Source: Trichaptum fuscoviolaceum
Lineage: Eukaryota; Basidiomycota; Agaricomycetes; Hymenochaetales; Trichaptaceae
Length of the DNA: 64,000 nt
Direction of reading: 5' to 3'
Assembly: GCA_910574455.1 (NCBI GenBank)
Contig: CAJSYZ010000001.1
Span: 4,571,424 to 4,635,423 of the forward strand
The translations under genes were made by a program, and so were the position numbers. The notes under the pieces are model-generated. The model was not told where the DNA came from and ran no database searches. It saw only the letters and a program-made list of their open reading frames with translations. Of this stretch, positions 43,020 to 52,289 are shown in pieces; positions within the stretch are counted from its first letter, which is position 1, and each line of letters opens with the position of its first letter.

Positions 43020-44480
43020 CCAAGCGTCACTGGCGTGGTGGGATAATATTCAAGTTCATCATTCCGATTCCTTTTACGATCTACAATTTAGTTATTGTCA
43101 GAACCAACAAGGGCGTTCGACTCAAACTCAGGCTCACTGGACATTTTGGACATTTTGAACAAAACTGTGACTTGAAGCCTGATAGGAGGTTGTTTTGCTT
43201 TCTCCAACAGCTTCAAAATGGAGTTAAAACTGGTGCAATAGTATAGTAGCTGTGAGCCTACCAACTCCGAGTCCGACTCCGAGTCGTCGGAACCGAATAG
43301 TAGTATCTTGAACTTCGGTTCAAATTTAGAGATCAAGTTGCCAGTATACTAGTAGTAGTAGATAGTACTACTCAGGCTACAACTTGAAGTTTGAAGATCT
43401 CAGTCAGCGGATGAAGTTGAACTAGGAGACTGGTTGACTCACCGCCAGCCTGAGTACCGCCAGTGGCAGCCTCTGAACTAAAATTTAGGTGGCAGGGACT
43501 TCGACTTTAAGGTGAGAGGGCTTCAAGCTGTTGAAAAGAACAACCTTGAGTACTACTAGAGTACAGTACTACAGAGTATAGTAGACAAAGACACGATACG
43601 TCGATGCCACTGGCAGGGCATGGGGTAGTCAGGCTACTAAATGCGGAACTTGAATCTGAACTTGAAGCCAGACTTCTCAGGCTCACGCCACTCAGCCACT
43701 GTATTTGGCAACAATTGTTGGAGATGCGCACCTCCGGTTACGGTGATATTCATTTCGGATTCGAATCACAAAAGGATGATGCAGTGATGTCGGAACTTGC
43801 GGAATATCATCCACAGATTAAGGTAACTAGGGCTAACAAGGGCTCGAGTACATGGAAAGCGTGGTTTAATGAGGAGCACCACAAGGTTGAGCGGGAACGA
43901 GCAGCATTGGGACCTTTTAATTCACTTAGACCGCAGACTCGGAGTCAGACGAAGTAGCCTGAGGACTCAGGCTTGTACTCAAACTATTTCTAACTGTTTT
44001 CTTTTCGTAGCATTACCTCATACCAGTGCATACCACTAGTATTCAAGTTGTGTCTTTGTATGTTTGTCTCCTGTTCTGTGTTCGTCGACCTTATACTTGT
44101 GTTTTCTGTGCATCGGTATTCAAGTTGTTGTATTCTGTATGTAAATAAAAAACGATATGAATTGTTTACTAACTATTCCGAGTCGGACTTGGACTCACTG
44201 GCACCAGTGATGCTCTAATTACTGCCCGATAAATTCACGACTGGCTCGAATCTGGGTCTACCAACCTGAAGACCGAACATCGTTACGGGTCATTGTTCGG
44301 CAACTTGAACTTTTGAGCTGAACTTGAAGTCCCACGACTCGGACTCGGTCTCAGGCTCTGACTCGGAAGTTCTTCCGACTCGGAGGTCAGCTTGAAGTCG
44401 GAAACTACTAGTACTAGTAAACTAAGCCTGAGGGGCGAAGGTCGGTCCGGCTACTACTACAACTGCTCTGCTCGACAACT
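43020..44480. repeat. Word-rich island upstream of accessory gene 2
   Basis: Dense mixture of recurring, often palindromic words in both orientations: TTCAAGTT/AACTTGAA, GACTCGGACTCGG, GCCAGTGGC, AGGCTCAC, ACTAGTACTAGT and ACTACTACT. Clearest at 43,110-43,145, 43,255-43,385, 43,470-43,700 and 44,170-44,470. Contains one open frame, annotated separately. Confidence 0.6.
43604..43957 (+). CDS. Unknown 117-aa ORF in the element
   Basis: Not recognised. The N-terminal third runs through the word-rich island; from HCIWQQLLEMRTSGYGDIHF onward composition is protein-like, with KAWFNEEHHKVERERAALG and a basic end. Could be the last exon of a longer gene or an element-specific protein. No partner exon found. 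Confidence 0.3.
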   Translation: MPLAGHGVVRLLNAELESELEARLLRLTPLSHCIWQQLLEMRTSGYGDIHFGFESQKDDAVMSELAEYHPQIKVTRANKGSSTWKAWFNEEHHKVERERAALGPFNSLRPQTRSQTK

Positions 44481-44512
44481 ATTAGGTATAATAATTTTAA
44501 TGGAATGACCGG

Positions 44513-44722
44513 TTGTTATTCTCGGGACGTTCTAGGTCAGGGGAACTGGACGGCTTGACTTATGCTATTGCCTTCTGGCAGACGACGGAGGAGCTGGATC
44601 AAATGGGCTTTGCGACCAACCTTGATTCAAAGACAGACACGCAACTTGGTAGTATTGTTTTCCCGACTCCGAGTCAGCAAGAGCCCGACGTGGACATCGC
44701 CGCTCGCCTTTTCCCAGACTGA
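44513..44722 (+). other. Short open frame, possible exon
   Basis: 69 codons (MLFSGRSRSGELDGLTYAIA...) upstream of the BCS1-like remnant and on the same strand. No family resemblance; may be spurious. Confidence 0.2.
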
Positions 44723-44879
44723 GCCCCTTCCTCAACTCCCCCACCATGCGCACAAACTCTCTCATCTCATCCTCTTGCACTACCTTGAGGCTTGTCATTT
44801 TCTTCAACCTTGGCGCTGTCTCCTTCACATATGACATCTTCCATGCGCTGCTCTCCTGCACTTTGTACTAAATTATGTC

Positions 44880-46400
44880 GTAACAGATCTGGGCGGAATG
44901 GGAGACAGAGGTCTGCACGAGCATGGCACAGGAGTTCAAGGCTGGTGAGTTTATTCTCCTTCTCAATCCTTTTACTTCACGTTATTTACATACCATTTGA
45001 TACAGAATCCTAGCTCACACCGTTTACAGCGCACGCAAGATGGTGCAATTCTGGAACACCGCCAGACAGCACCACCACCATTGCCATCGCACTCCTGCTA
45101 CTAGTAGTACCCAGCATCGACATGATGACTTCCCACGTGGGGTCTGACACTGGCATCACAGGCCCTCCGTCGTCCGCTACCACCACTGACAGCCATGGTC
45201 AGGTTGGAAACTAGAGACTTCCGGAGACACTTTCATTGTTGTGGGGACTGGTAAGTAGCCCTAGTAGTTATCCGCTATTGCAACAATAGCTCATGACCCG
45301 ATGAACACAACTACATGACTGGCTGATGCTATGGTTGTTGAAGCGCTTAGAATGCCAGCACGCTTACGAGTTCGAGACGACAGCGCGCACCATCTTGCCG
45401 GGCAAGTCTTCTTTCAGAGACAAGTCATTCGGAGATGAGGAGCTCAAAGGCTTCCAGTTTGCCTCACCAGACGACCATCAAATTCATATCTATTTCGCTG
45501 ATTCCATGGCTCATGGCGGGGATTTAAGAGATGCTCCTTGCCGACACAAGGGACTTCTTGCAATCAGAGAAGGTATGTACATAAAGTGCCACACATCGAC
45601 TGAAAGTTTAACCTCTCTTTCTGAATCAGTGGTGCGCTGACCGTGGTAACCGCTCTCGTCGCGACAATTTCCTCTATCGTGTCCCTGGCTTGGGCAGATC
45701 ATCGTTGATCCATGCCCTTGCTGGCGCGCTCATGCTCGACATTCTCGCCATCTCACGTTCCGCCTTTTGGATGAACGATGTGGCGTTGTCGTCGCTTATG
45801 GGCCGTGTGCCTGCCCCGTGTATTGTCCTTCTCGAGGACCTTGATGCTGCATTCACTCGCTCAACTTCGCGCGACGGGTCCTCAACCTGTGTTCCTGGTG
45901 GTAAGAAGAAGAGCTCTTTGTTGTCCGACAACAAGGATAAGATGACGATGATGACGACAATGAAGAAATTGGCAAGAAGAAGAAAAGCAAGAAATATGAC
46001 ACTCTATCCGACGTGAACACGCTCTCTCTTTCTGGCCTTCTTAATGCACTTGATGGTGTCGCCGCTGCTGTTGGCCGCTTCCTCTTCTCGTCGCAGCGAC
46101 GAACCATCTTGAGCGTTTCGACCCCGCGCTCTCGCGCCCCGGTGGCATGGATGTTTGGATCGAGTTCAAAAGCGCAAGCCCTAGGCAGGCTCAAGCGCTC
46201 TTCTGCGACTTCTTCCTGTACGCGGACGTCAAGAAGCCCGAGATCACCAAACGCGAAGGCGAGCTCGATGGGATCAGCCTCCCCACCACACCCCATCCTC
46301 TGGATCGATTTCGGAAATTCCGGTGTCGGTATTTGCGTCCGATGCCTCGAGTACCGCAACCTTGAGCTCGAGCTCATTGATGAGAGGTGCGTCAAACAGT
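44880..46400 (+). pseudogene. BCS1-type AAA ATPase, decayed
   Basis: Remnant of the large Agaricomycete BCS1-like (mitochondrial AAA chaperone) family. Recognisable pieces: DWLMLWLLKRLECQHAYEFE-like N-domain at about 45,318-45,377, QIHIYFADS at 45,480, SSLIHALAGALMLDI at 45,700, LMGRVPAPCIVLLEDLDAAF (Walker B LLEDLD intact) near 45,795-45,850, LSLSGLLNALDGVAA at 46,025, and GMDVWIEFKSASPRQAQALF at 46,140-46,205. Walker A reads VPGLGRSS where the family has GxPGSGKSS, so the Lys is lost. A stop follows the Lys/Met-rich insert at 46,014, and the reading frame changes at least twice between 46,010 and 46,150. Located inside the 17.2-kb element, so probably a captured host fragment. Confidence 0.75.
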
Positions 46401-47274
46401 CTACCTGACGTTGGCAAAGCAGCTCACGACGCAAATTGCGAATGCATCAAACGGGAAAAAGTATTACTTCATCTTAGATATCGTTCAAGTAGTCATGTCC
46501 TATTCCTCGACAAACACCTCTGTGCCACCACCATTGCCGCCGAAACGGAGATCGCTCGGTTTCAATATGCAGAATAAGTCGATTATCGGCCGACAGCGCA
46601 ATCCCCCCAGCTCTAAGGTCAAGAAACGTGCCTTCATTCAATCTACTTCTTTCAAAGCGGATTGGGGTGCATTGATCCCATTTCCCATATCGGCATGGTT
46701 CCGGTTTCGAGTTGTGTCCAGGGATGACTGATTGTATGACGGCTTACTCGTGGCTTTGCCTTCTAGAGCTGATGGAACAGCTTCTTGTGCAGTGGGCTAT
46801 GTCTTCCTGACTTCTTCGGAGTTAACCTGACTCACTTTCTTGTTTGTTTGTGCATAAAATGAAAAGAAGCCTCATAATCGAGTCATCTAGAAGAAATCCT
46901 TCTTATCTCCTGTCAGTTCAGCTTGAGGTTTATCCGAGCCATAGTACAATGCACTGATAGATTCCTCTCTTCTTTTCCCAGAAGAATAAGGCATCAGAAA
47001 AATGCGTGCAAGAGCTTTGTATAAATGTGAACTCGGAGTGGGTGTCGCCCCTCCCCGCCACCCACCCACCCACTCAACCCTTCGCCATGAACTTTTATCA
47101 CATTCTGTTGGGGCTACACATGCTCCTATTGATTGACCATGCTGTGCTTCGAGTACGCATCGCGCGAAGACTTCCTTGGACACAAAGGAGGATATCTAGG
47201 ATGCAAAAATTCGTGCTTACTTTCTATTTCCTCTCAAAATCACTGCACTGACTTTTTGCCAGCTTCACAAACAG
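46401..47274. other. Spacer inside the element
   Basis: About 870 bp between the BCS1 remnant and the exonuclease. Frames here have no recognisable content. Confidence 0.4.
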
Positions 47275-48132
47275 ATGCAACATCTCCTCGACTACCTGGG
47301 GGTTCCGCCAACGCCTCTTCTTCAACTTCGCAGTTATACACTCGGACCTCTTGTTCCTGAAGTATGTCTGACCACCGCGACGATGGAGAATGCCGTAGAC
47401 GTCATCTATGCTTCCTTGCCGGATGCCCCGGAACGACGCTTCGTTGCCCTCGACATTGAATGGGCGAGTAACTCACCAGAGCTATATCGCGTGGACCTCA
47501 TCCAACTCGCGGTTCAGCAACATGTGTTCCTCCTCCGGACTCATCTACTTAATGAACTTCCCGCGAGATTGACACAATTATTAGGTGATGAAGCTGTATG
47601 GAAAGTGTCAGCAGGAATCGCTGGTATGAGAGTCCCATTTCTTCTCTCATTATTTGGCATAACTGAACTAATTGGCAGGTGATGCAACTCGCATCAGGAA
47701 TAAATTTGGCGTTCCCGTAACCTCCTGTGTCGATTTGACAGATTGGGCGCGCTTCGTTTACCCCGATTTCTGGCCAAGAACGCTAACTTGGCTCCAGCTG
47801 CTTCTGAACCCCCGTCTCTGGTTCAAGTTTCCGCAACCGTTTATAAAGCTGGAGGAGATGGCAGGCAGACTCCTGCAGGCAAACATTGAGAAGGATGCCA
47901 CGGTCACGAGGAGCAATTGGGCCGAAGTTGAGCTGTCGGCTGCTCAAGTCCATTGTAAGTTATCCTTTTCAAGTTGTCACTCAGGCTGATCATCTTCTCA
48001 CTTGCATCTGCTCTATTAGATGCGGCAATCGACGCGCACAGCACGTTTGCTGTTGCTTCCGTCTTGAATCAAGATGCCTTGGCCTTACCGGATGCAGAAA
48101 TCCATCACTTCCCAATGCTCGATATTGAGTAG
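47275..48132 (+). CDS. DEDDy-type 3'-5' exonuclease (WRN/Rrp6 superfamily)
   Basis: Three exons join cleanly (introns after SAGIAG and in QVH|Y). The exonuclease triad of motifs is complete: Exo I RRFVALDIEWA (D-x-E), Exo II VSAGIAGDATRIRNKFG (Asp), Exo III QVHYAAIDAHSTF (Y-x3-D). The start at 47275 (MQHLLDYLGVPPTPLLQLRS) resembles the short lead of basidiomycete DEDD exonucleases; the ATG at 47383 would be an alternative. The stop follows HFPMLDIE. About 245 residues, a lone exonuclease domain without helicase or HRDC parts, like plant and fungal WEX-type proteins. It lies inside the inverted repeats of the 17.2-kb element, 640 bp from its right end, so it is probable cargo. Intact catalytic residues suggest it may be functional. 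Confidence 0.85.
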
Positions 48133-48741
48133 GCTGAGGCCCGTTTGAATAGTGCTAACGGTGTTATCTTGTTGAGTAAATTGTTGAGTGCATGCTCTTG
48201 TCTTCAAAAGTTGCCAGGAGCATCGTGATTGTATCTATTATTGAATTGCTTCTCGTTGAATGATCATTGTAGACTGAGGTTGTCAATGGTGTTTGCTGTC
48301 GCTTTCAAGATGTCATGAAGATGAAGGTAGCTTGAAATCTCAAAACAGAGGTTCAAGTTCACTTGAGTACAGTAGTGGTAGTAGTAGTAAATCTCACTTG
48401 AGTCTGACTTGCCACCTGATGTACAGCTTCCCTCCTTACGCACTGATTTTGTCCTGAAACGCCGTTTTAAGGCCATCAGGCAGCCAGGCAACACTTCAGG
48501 CAGGCATGACAACGCTTCAACCCATTTAAGGAAGCTCCAGGACGCGCCAGCCGCCGTTAGCAATCTCTGATGTATTACACTTGAGCACTGAAATCCTGAC
48601 TTGCATTCTGATGCACTGAGAGACGGCTTGCATCCTGAAACACTCCTTATTTCAGTGAGATAAGGCAATCAGTGTATTTTCAGACGAAGTAGCGACCCTT
48701 CAGACAGGTGCCAGCCAAATCAGGACGCGTCAGGACGCGTC

Positions 48742-48776
48742 AGTCGCCGTAAGCAAAAGGAAGTTTCCCTGATGAT
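48742..48776 (-). repeat. Right terminal inverted repeat of the 17.2-kb element
   Basis: Reverse complement matches 31618-31652 at 28/35 positions. Inside it, 48,420-48,740 is rich in CAGGACGCG, TTCAGG and CAGTG words, comparable with the left subterminal region. Confidence 0.65.
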
Positions 48777-49038
48777 GTCCCTGATTAGCGACTAAGCTAT
48801 CTACTACTCACTGACAAACGCGCTTCGGACGCGTCACTTGCGATCATTCGTCGGCGAGATATTCACCGCTTTCTCGTCCGCATAATTTGTTTTCTTATCT
48901 GCAATATACTCTTGGTCGGCCGACATTCGTCAAATCGAAGTATAAAATGTTCCAGTCGAGGAACATGCTAAGTGCTCGACGGTCCGAGTCTGTTCACGTC
49001 AGTTCTGTTGCTAGCCGTATCTGCACCAACACTTCACA

Positions 49039-51403
49039 ATGGTTGCACTTCGTCCTGTCTTCTCGTTGCTCGCCGCAAGTGTTTTTACTGCCATCTCTAC
49101 TTTTGGCGGAGTCGCTGGTGCTTGGCCATCTGTTGCTATCTCGCGCACGCTGAGCATTGATGGGACTCCGTTCTACATCCCTCCCGAGTCTATTGCTCCG
49201 TTCAAGGGATCTTTCTCTGCGGAAGTGCTCCCGATCACCGTCATTGTCACGAAAGACTCGAAGATCACCAGCGAGTCGATCAAGAGCACCATCAAGAGCT
49301 TCAAGACTGATGATGTCTTCTCCGAGTCTTTCTTACGCGGTATGTCTCGTCCTTTTTGTAGTCTTGTTATGACTCATAGATTATTCTAGGTGTGGCCATT
49401 GTATACTCTGGAAAGGGCCATGCTACTGTTTCTTCCTCGGCAGCCTCCTACCTCGCTGAGTTGGGTGTCGAAAAAGTGATCTTCCAGGGGATCATTTCGT
49501 ACTCGTACCCGAAGAGTTTGTCAGTGTCGACCGTTTCTGGCCTCGATGTAAGTTCATATTATTAGATTAGGGATTCAATCTGATACCTTCGCCAGGTAGT
49601 CTCTGGTCCGTACATTATCTCGAAGGATGGATCTGGAACACCCGGTGTCTACAAACCCTACAAGCTCTTCTACGACCAGACGCAGGTCAGCTCCTGTTTT
49701 ACTTTTGGTTGTGCATTTCACCAATCTGGCTCCTATAGTCATTCTTTAAGTCCATCCATTCTCTAAAGAATGGATCTTTTGCCGTGATCTCTGCAACCGG
49801 AGACACAGATTCGTCGCCGTACGTTGGTATTCCATCGAAGATCTACGCGTCGTCCGTGGACAAGACCAAGTACCCGCTCGCCGGTGTTCGTGTTACTGTC
49901 AAGGACATTTACTTCCGTGAGTCCAAGTCATCGGCTTCAAGTCCGCCACACTCAAGCTAGCTCAGTCGACGGCATAACTGCCTCTGGCGGCAATCGCGCA
50001 TTTTACAGCACTTACGGTAGACAGAACGCCACCGGTCCGGCAGTGTCGCGTCTCGTTGAGCTCGGCGCTGACATCGTCGGCACAACCAAGACCGTACAGT
50101 TTGCGAACGGTGATCGAGCGACCGCGGATTGGGTTGACTACCATGCCCCGTTCACTGCGCGCGCGGACATGATGAACGAACCGTCTGGTTCGTCGACCGG
50201 AGCAGGCACCAGCACGGGCGCGCACGACTGGCTTGACGTTGGTATCGGCTCTGATACTGGTGGATCGGTACGCTTGCCTGCGAGTGTGAACGGCTTGTTC
50301 GGTATTCGTCCATCCGTAGGAGCCATTGACCTCACACACGTCATACCGTTGAGCGACGTACTTGACACTGGAGGATATGTGCGTTGATGCGACCTAATCT
50401 CCGGAGGGATTGCTTACGCTCTCGTTGATAGATGTGCCGTGACCCGAAGCTTTTCAAGACCTTCGGTAAGGCTTGGTATGCCAAGAACCCAACTTTCAAG
50501 TCATACCCGTCCTTCCCCAAGACTCTGCTCAAGTCCACTTCTTTCGAGTCTGTATCGGCCCCTGCATTGGAGGTCTACAACAAGTTCATTGGCAAACTGC
50601 AGAGCTACCTTGGAGCGACCGTCGCCAACTTCAGCATCGCCGCACAGTGGAACCTGACTAGTGGTTCGACCATCCCTATCGGGGCGTACTTCAATGAGGT
50701 GCGCTACTATGCCATTGATCTTCGTTTTGCTGACTGGGGAGGCACAGACGTATTCGACCCTTGTTGCGTATCACCAATGGGAAAGCGTGGGCAGCAAGCT
50801 CTTTACAGATTACGCAGCCAAGAATGGCGGGCGAAACCCTCATATCAATCCAGGTGTCCTGAAGCGCTGGCAATACGGTATCTCTCGCGGTGCTGCGAAT
50901 TACTCTCAGGAGGTCACCAACCAGAAGACCTTTGAGACCTGGTCGAAGAGCAACGTCCTCCTGTCCGACTCGAAGTCCTGCTCGCAGAGCCTCTTCTTGT
51001 ACCCGTGAGTGGCTGGATAAAGGTGTCTGGATAGTGAAGCTGATCGTCTATTAGCATTAACGCTGGCACTTTCACCTCGCGTGAGACTTACTATTCCGGC
51101 CCCACGACTGCGCCGTTTGGCTTCTCCGACAGCCGTGTCTCCGTCTATGGGCGTTCTCCGGAGGTCGTTGTTCCAGGTTCGTTTCTTCTCTTATCTGCAT
51201 AGTGAGTTACGAATGCTAATGGATACAACTCAGTTGGACAAATTCCGTACCAATCAAACTTCACCGGCATAACAGAGTATCTCCCGGTGATGCTGTCCTT
51301 GGTCGCGCACCGCAGCTGCGACTTCATGCTCATGGACCTAATCGACAAGCTTGCTGACGAAGGAATCGTCCAGATTAGCAAGTCTGGGCGCACGGCCTTC
51401 TGA
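49039..51403 (+). CDS. Secreted amidase-signature protein
   Basis: Amidase-signature (AS) enzyme, a Ser-cisSer-Lys hydrolase. ATG 49039 opens a signal peptide ([20 protein letters not shown], small residues near GVAGAWP), so it should be secreted. The first 250 residues ([18 protein letters not shown], then [16 protein letters not shown]) form an extra N-terminal domain. The AS core follows: [11 protein letters not shown] (catalytic Lys), [32 protein letters not shown], and [20 protein letters not shown] with [20 protein letters not shown] carrying cis-Ser and the nucleophile. Then [20 protein letters not shown]. The C-terminus ends ISKSGRTAF before TGA 51401-51403. Six or more introns. This large secreted form is known from Agaricomycetes; substrate unknown. 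The start lies 262 bp from the right end of the 17.2-kb element. Confidence 0.88.
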
Positions 51404-52289
51404 TTCTCTGCAGCTACAACTGACCCTAGTCGCTCTTTACATAAAAGATCTTTCGATCCCTCGTAGTTCAGCATTGGACACTGGTCTATTTATTAATGCT
51501 TCCTGATTCGTATGTTGTACTACAATATACTTCATTGTATATGTTTGTGAGTCCCTTGTAGTAGCTACTGACGATGACACGTCAATATCACCCATCGATA
51601 TAGGACTCTGGGCTCACATAATTTCACCATGTCCGCTCATGTCTGGTCAAGCCGGTATTTGCCCCTTCCCTAAAGTTCGAAAATAAATTTTCTGAAAGCA
51701 TATGAAGTCTGCTTCCTCGCGGATCTCTTTGAATGATCATTCCGGGGTTCAACTTTTGCGGAGGACAGAACTTACTTGAACCTGAAAAACGTCATTTAAT
51801 CAACCTCAGAATGACTTGAGGAAGATTATACCAGAAGTAGGAGACAATATACTGTACCAATTTGGCCGCCAGTAGTTTATAGAGTAGGCAGTAGTAGATG
51901 CCACCGTGACTGCCACTGCCAGTGGCAGCTTGAGTGGCAGTGCCGGACTCGGACGTCACGTTCAAGTTTCTTTCTTCCTATTCCTATCACTTTGCCGTGT
52001 CGCCTCATATGCGCTAAACGCTCTATTCCGCCTGCCAACAAAAATACTTCGACGGAAATTCCGCCATGCCAGTGGATGCAAGTGTTTGGATTGTAGTTGC
52101 GGTTCAACGTATGAGTGTGCCGCCAACGGAAGCTTGTGCACGTTCAAGCGGATGTGCCACCGGGTGCGGAAGCTTAATCGCCAGACATTGTCTACATGAA
52201 TGTCTCTCCGAGAGATATAAGGGCTGCACAAATAATCTAAATGTCAAGCAAAGCTCTTCGCTCAGCGTACCATCTCAACAATCTCAACA
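51404..52289. other. Intergenic, with a word-rich island
   Basis: Amidase 3' region and promoter of the next gene. Bases 51,885-51,970 contain GCCACTGCCAGTGGC, GAGTGGCAGTGCC, GACTCGGAC and TTCAAGTT, the same vocabulary as inside the 17.2-kb element. A Cys-rich frame at 52,040-52,199 is not supported as a gene. Confidence 0.5.

Larger units (their letters stand above)
31618..48776. mobile_element. Putative 17.2-kb Plavaka-type composite transposon
   Basis: The sequence starting at 31618 and the reverse complement of the sequence ending at 48776 match at 28 of 35 positions, including the first 15 (ATCATCAGGGAAACT). Both ends then continue into several hundred bases sharing words such as CTGAAATAAG, TCAGTGCTC, GTTTCAGG and CGTCCTGA. 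Between them lie an intact Plavaka transposase, two accessory genes, a decayed BCS1-type ATPase and an intact exonuclease. If the repeat starts at CATCAGGG, both flanks show AT, compatible with a 2-bp target duplication; no longer duplication was found. That all this is one unit is inference from the paired ends. Confidence 0.55.

Noticed and set aside
44565..44861. Minus-strand frame with helical sequence near 44,700-44,830
   Set aside because: Too short, no partner exon, overlaps the sequence upstream of the BCS1 remnant.
51906..52199. Frame with a Cys-rich end, possible small secreted protein
   Set aside because: The N-terminal part is coded by the word-rich island, no clear signal peptide, and the Cys spacing matches nothing known to me.
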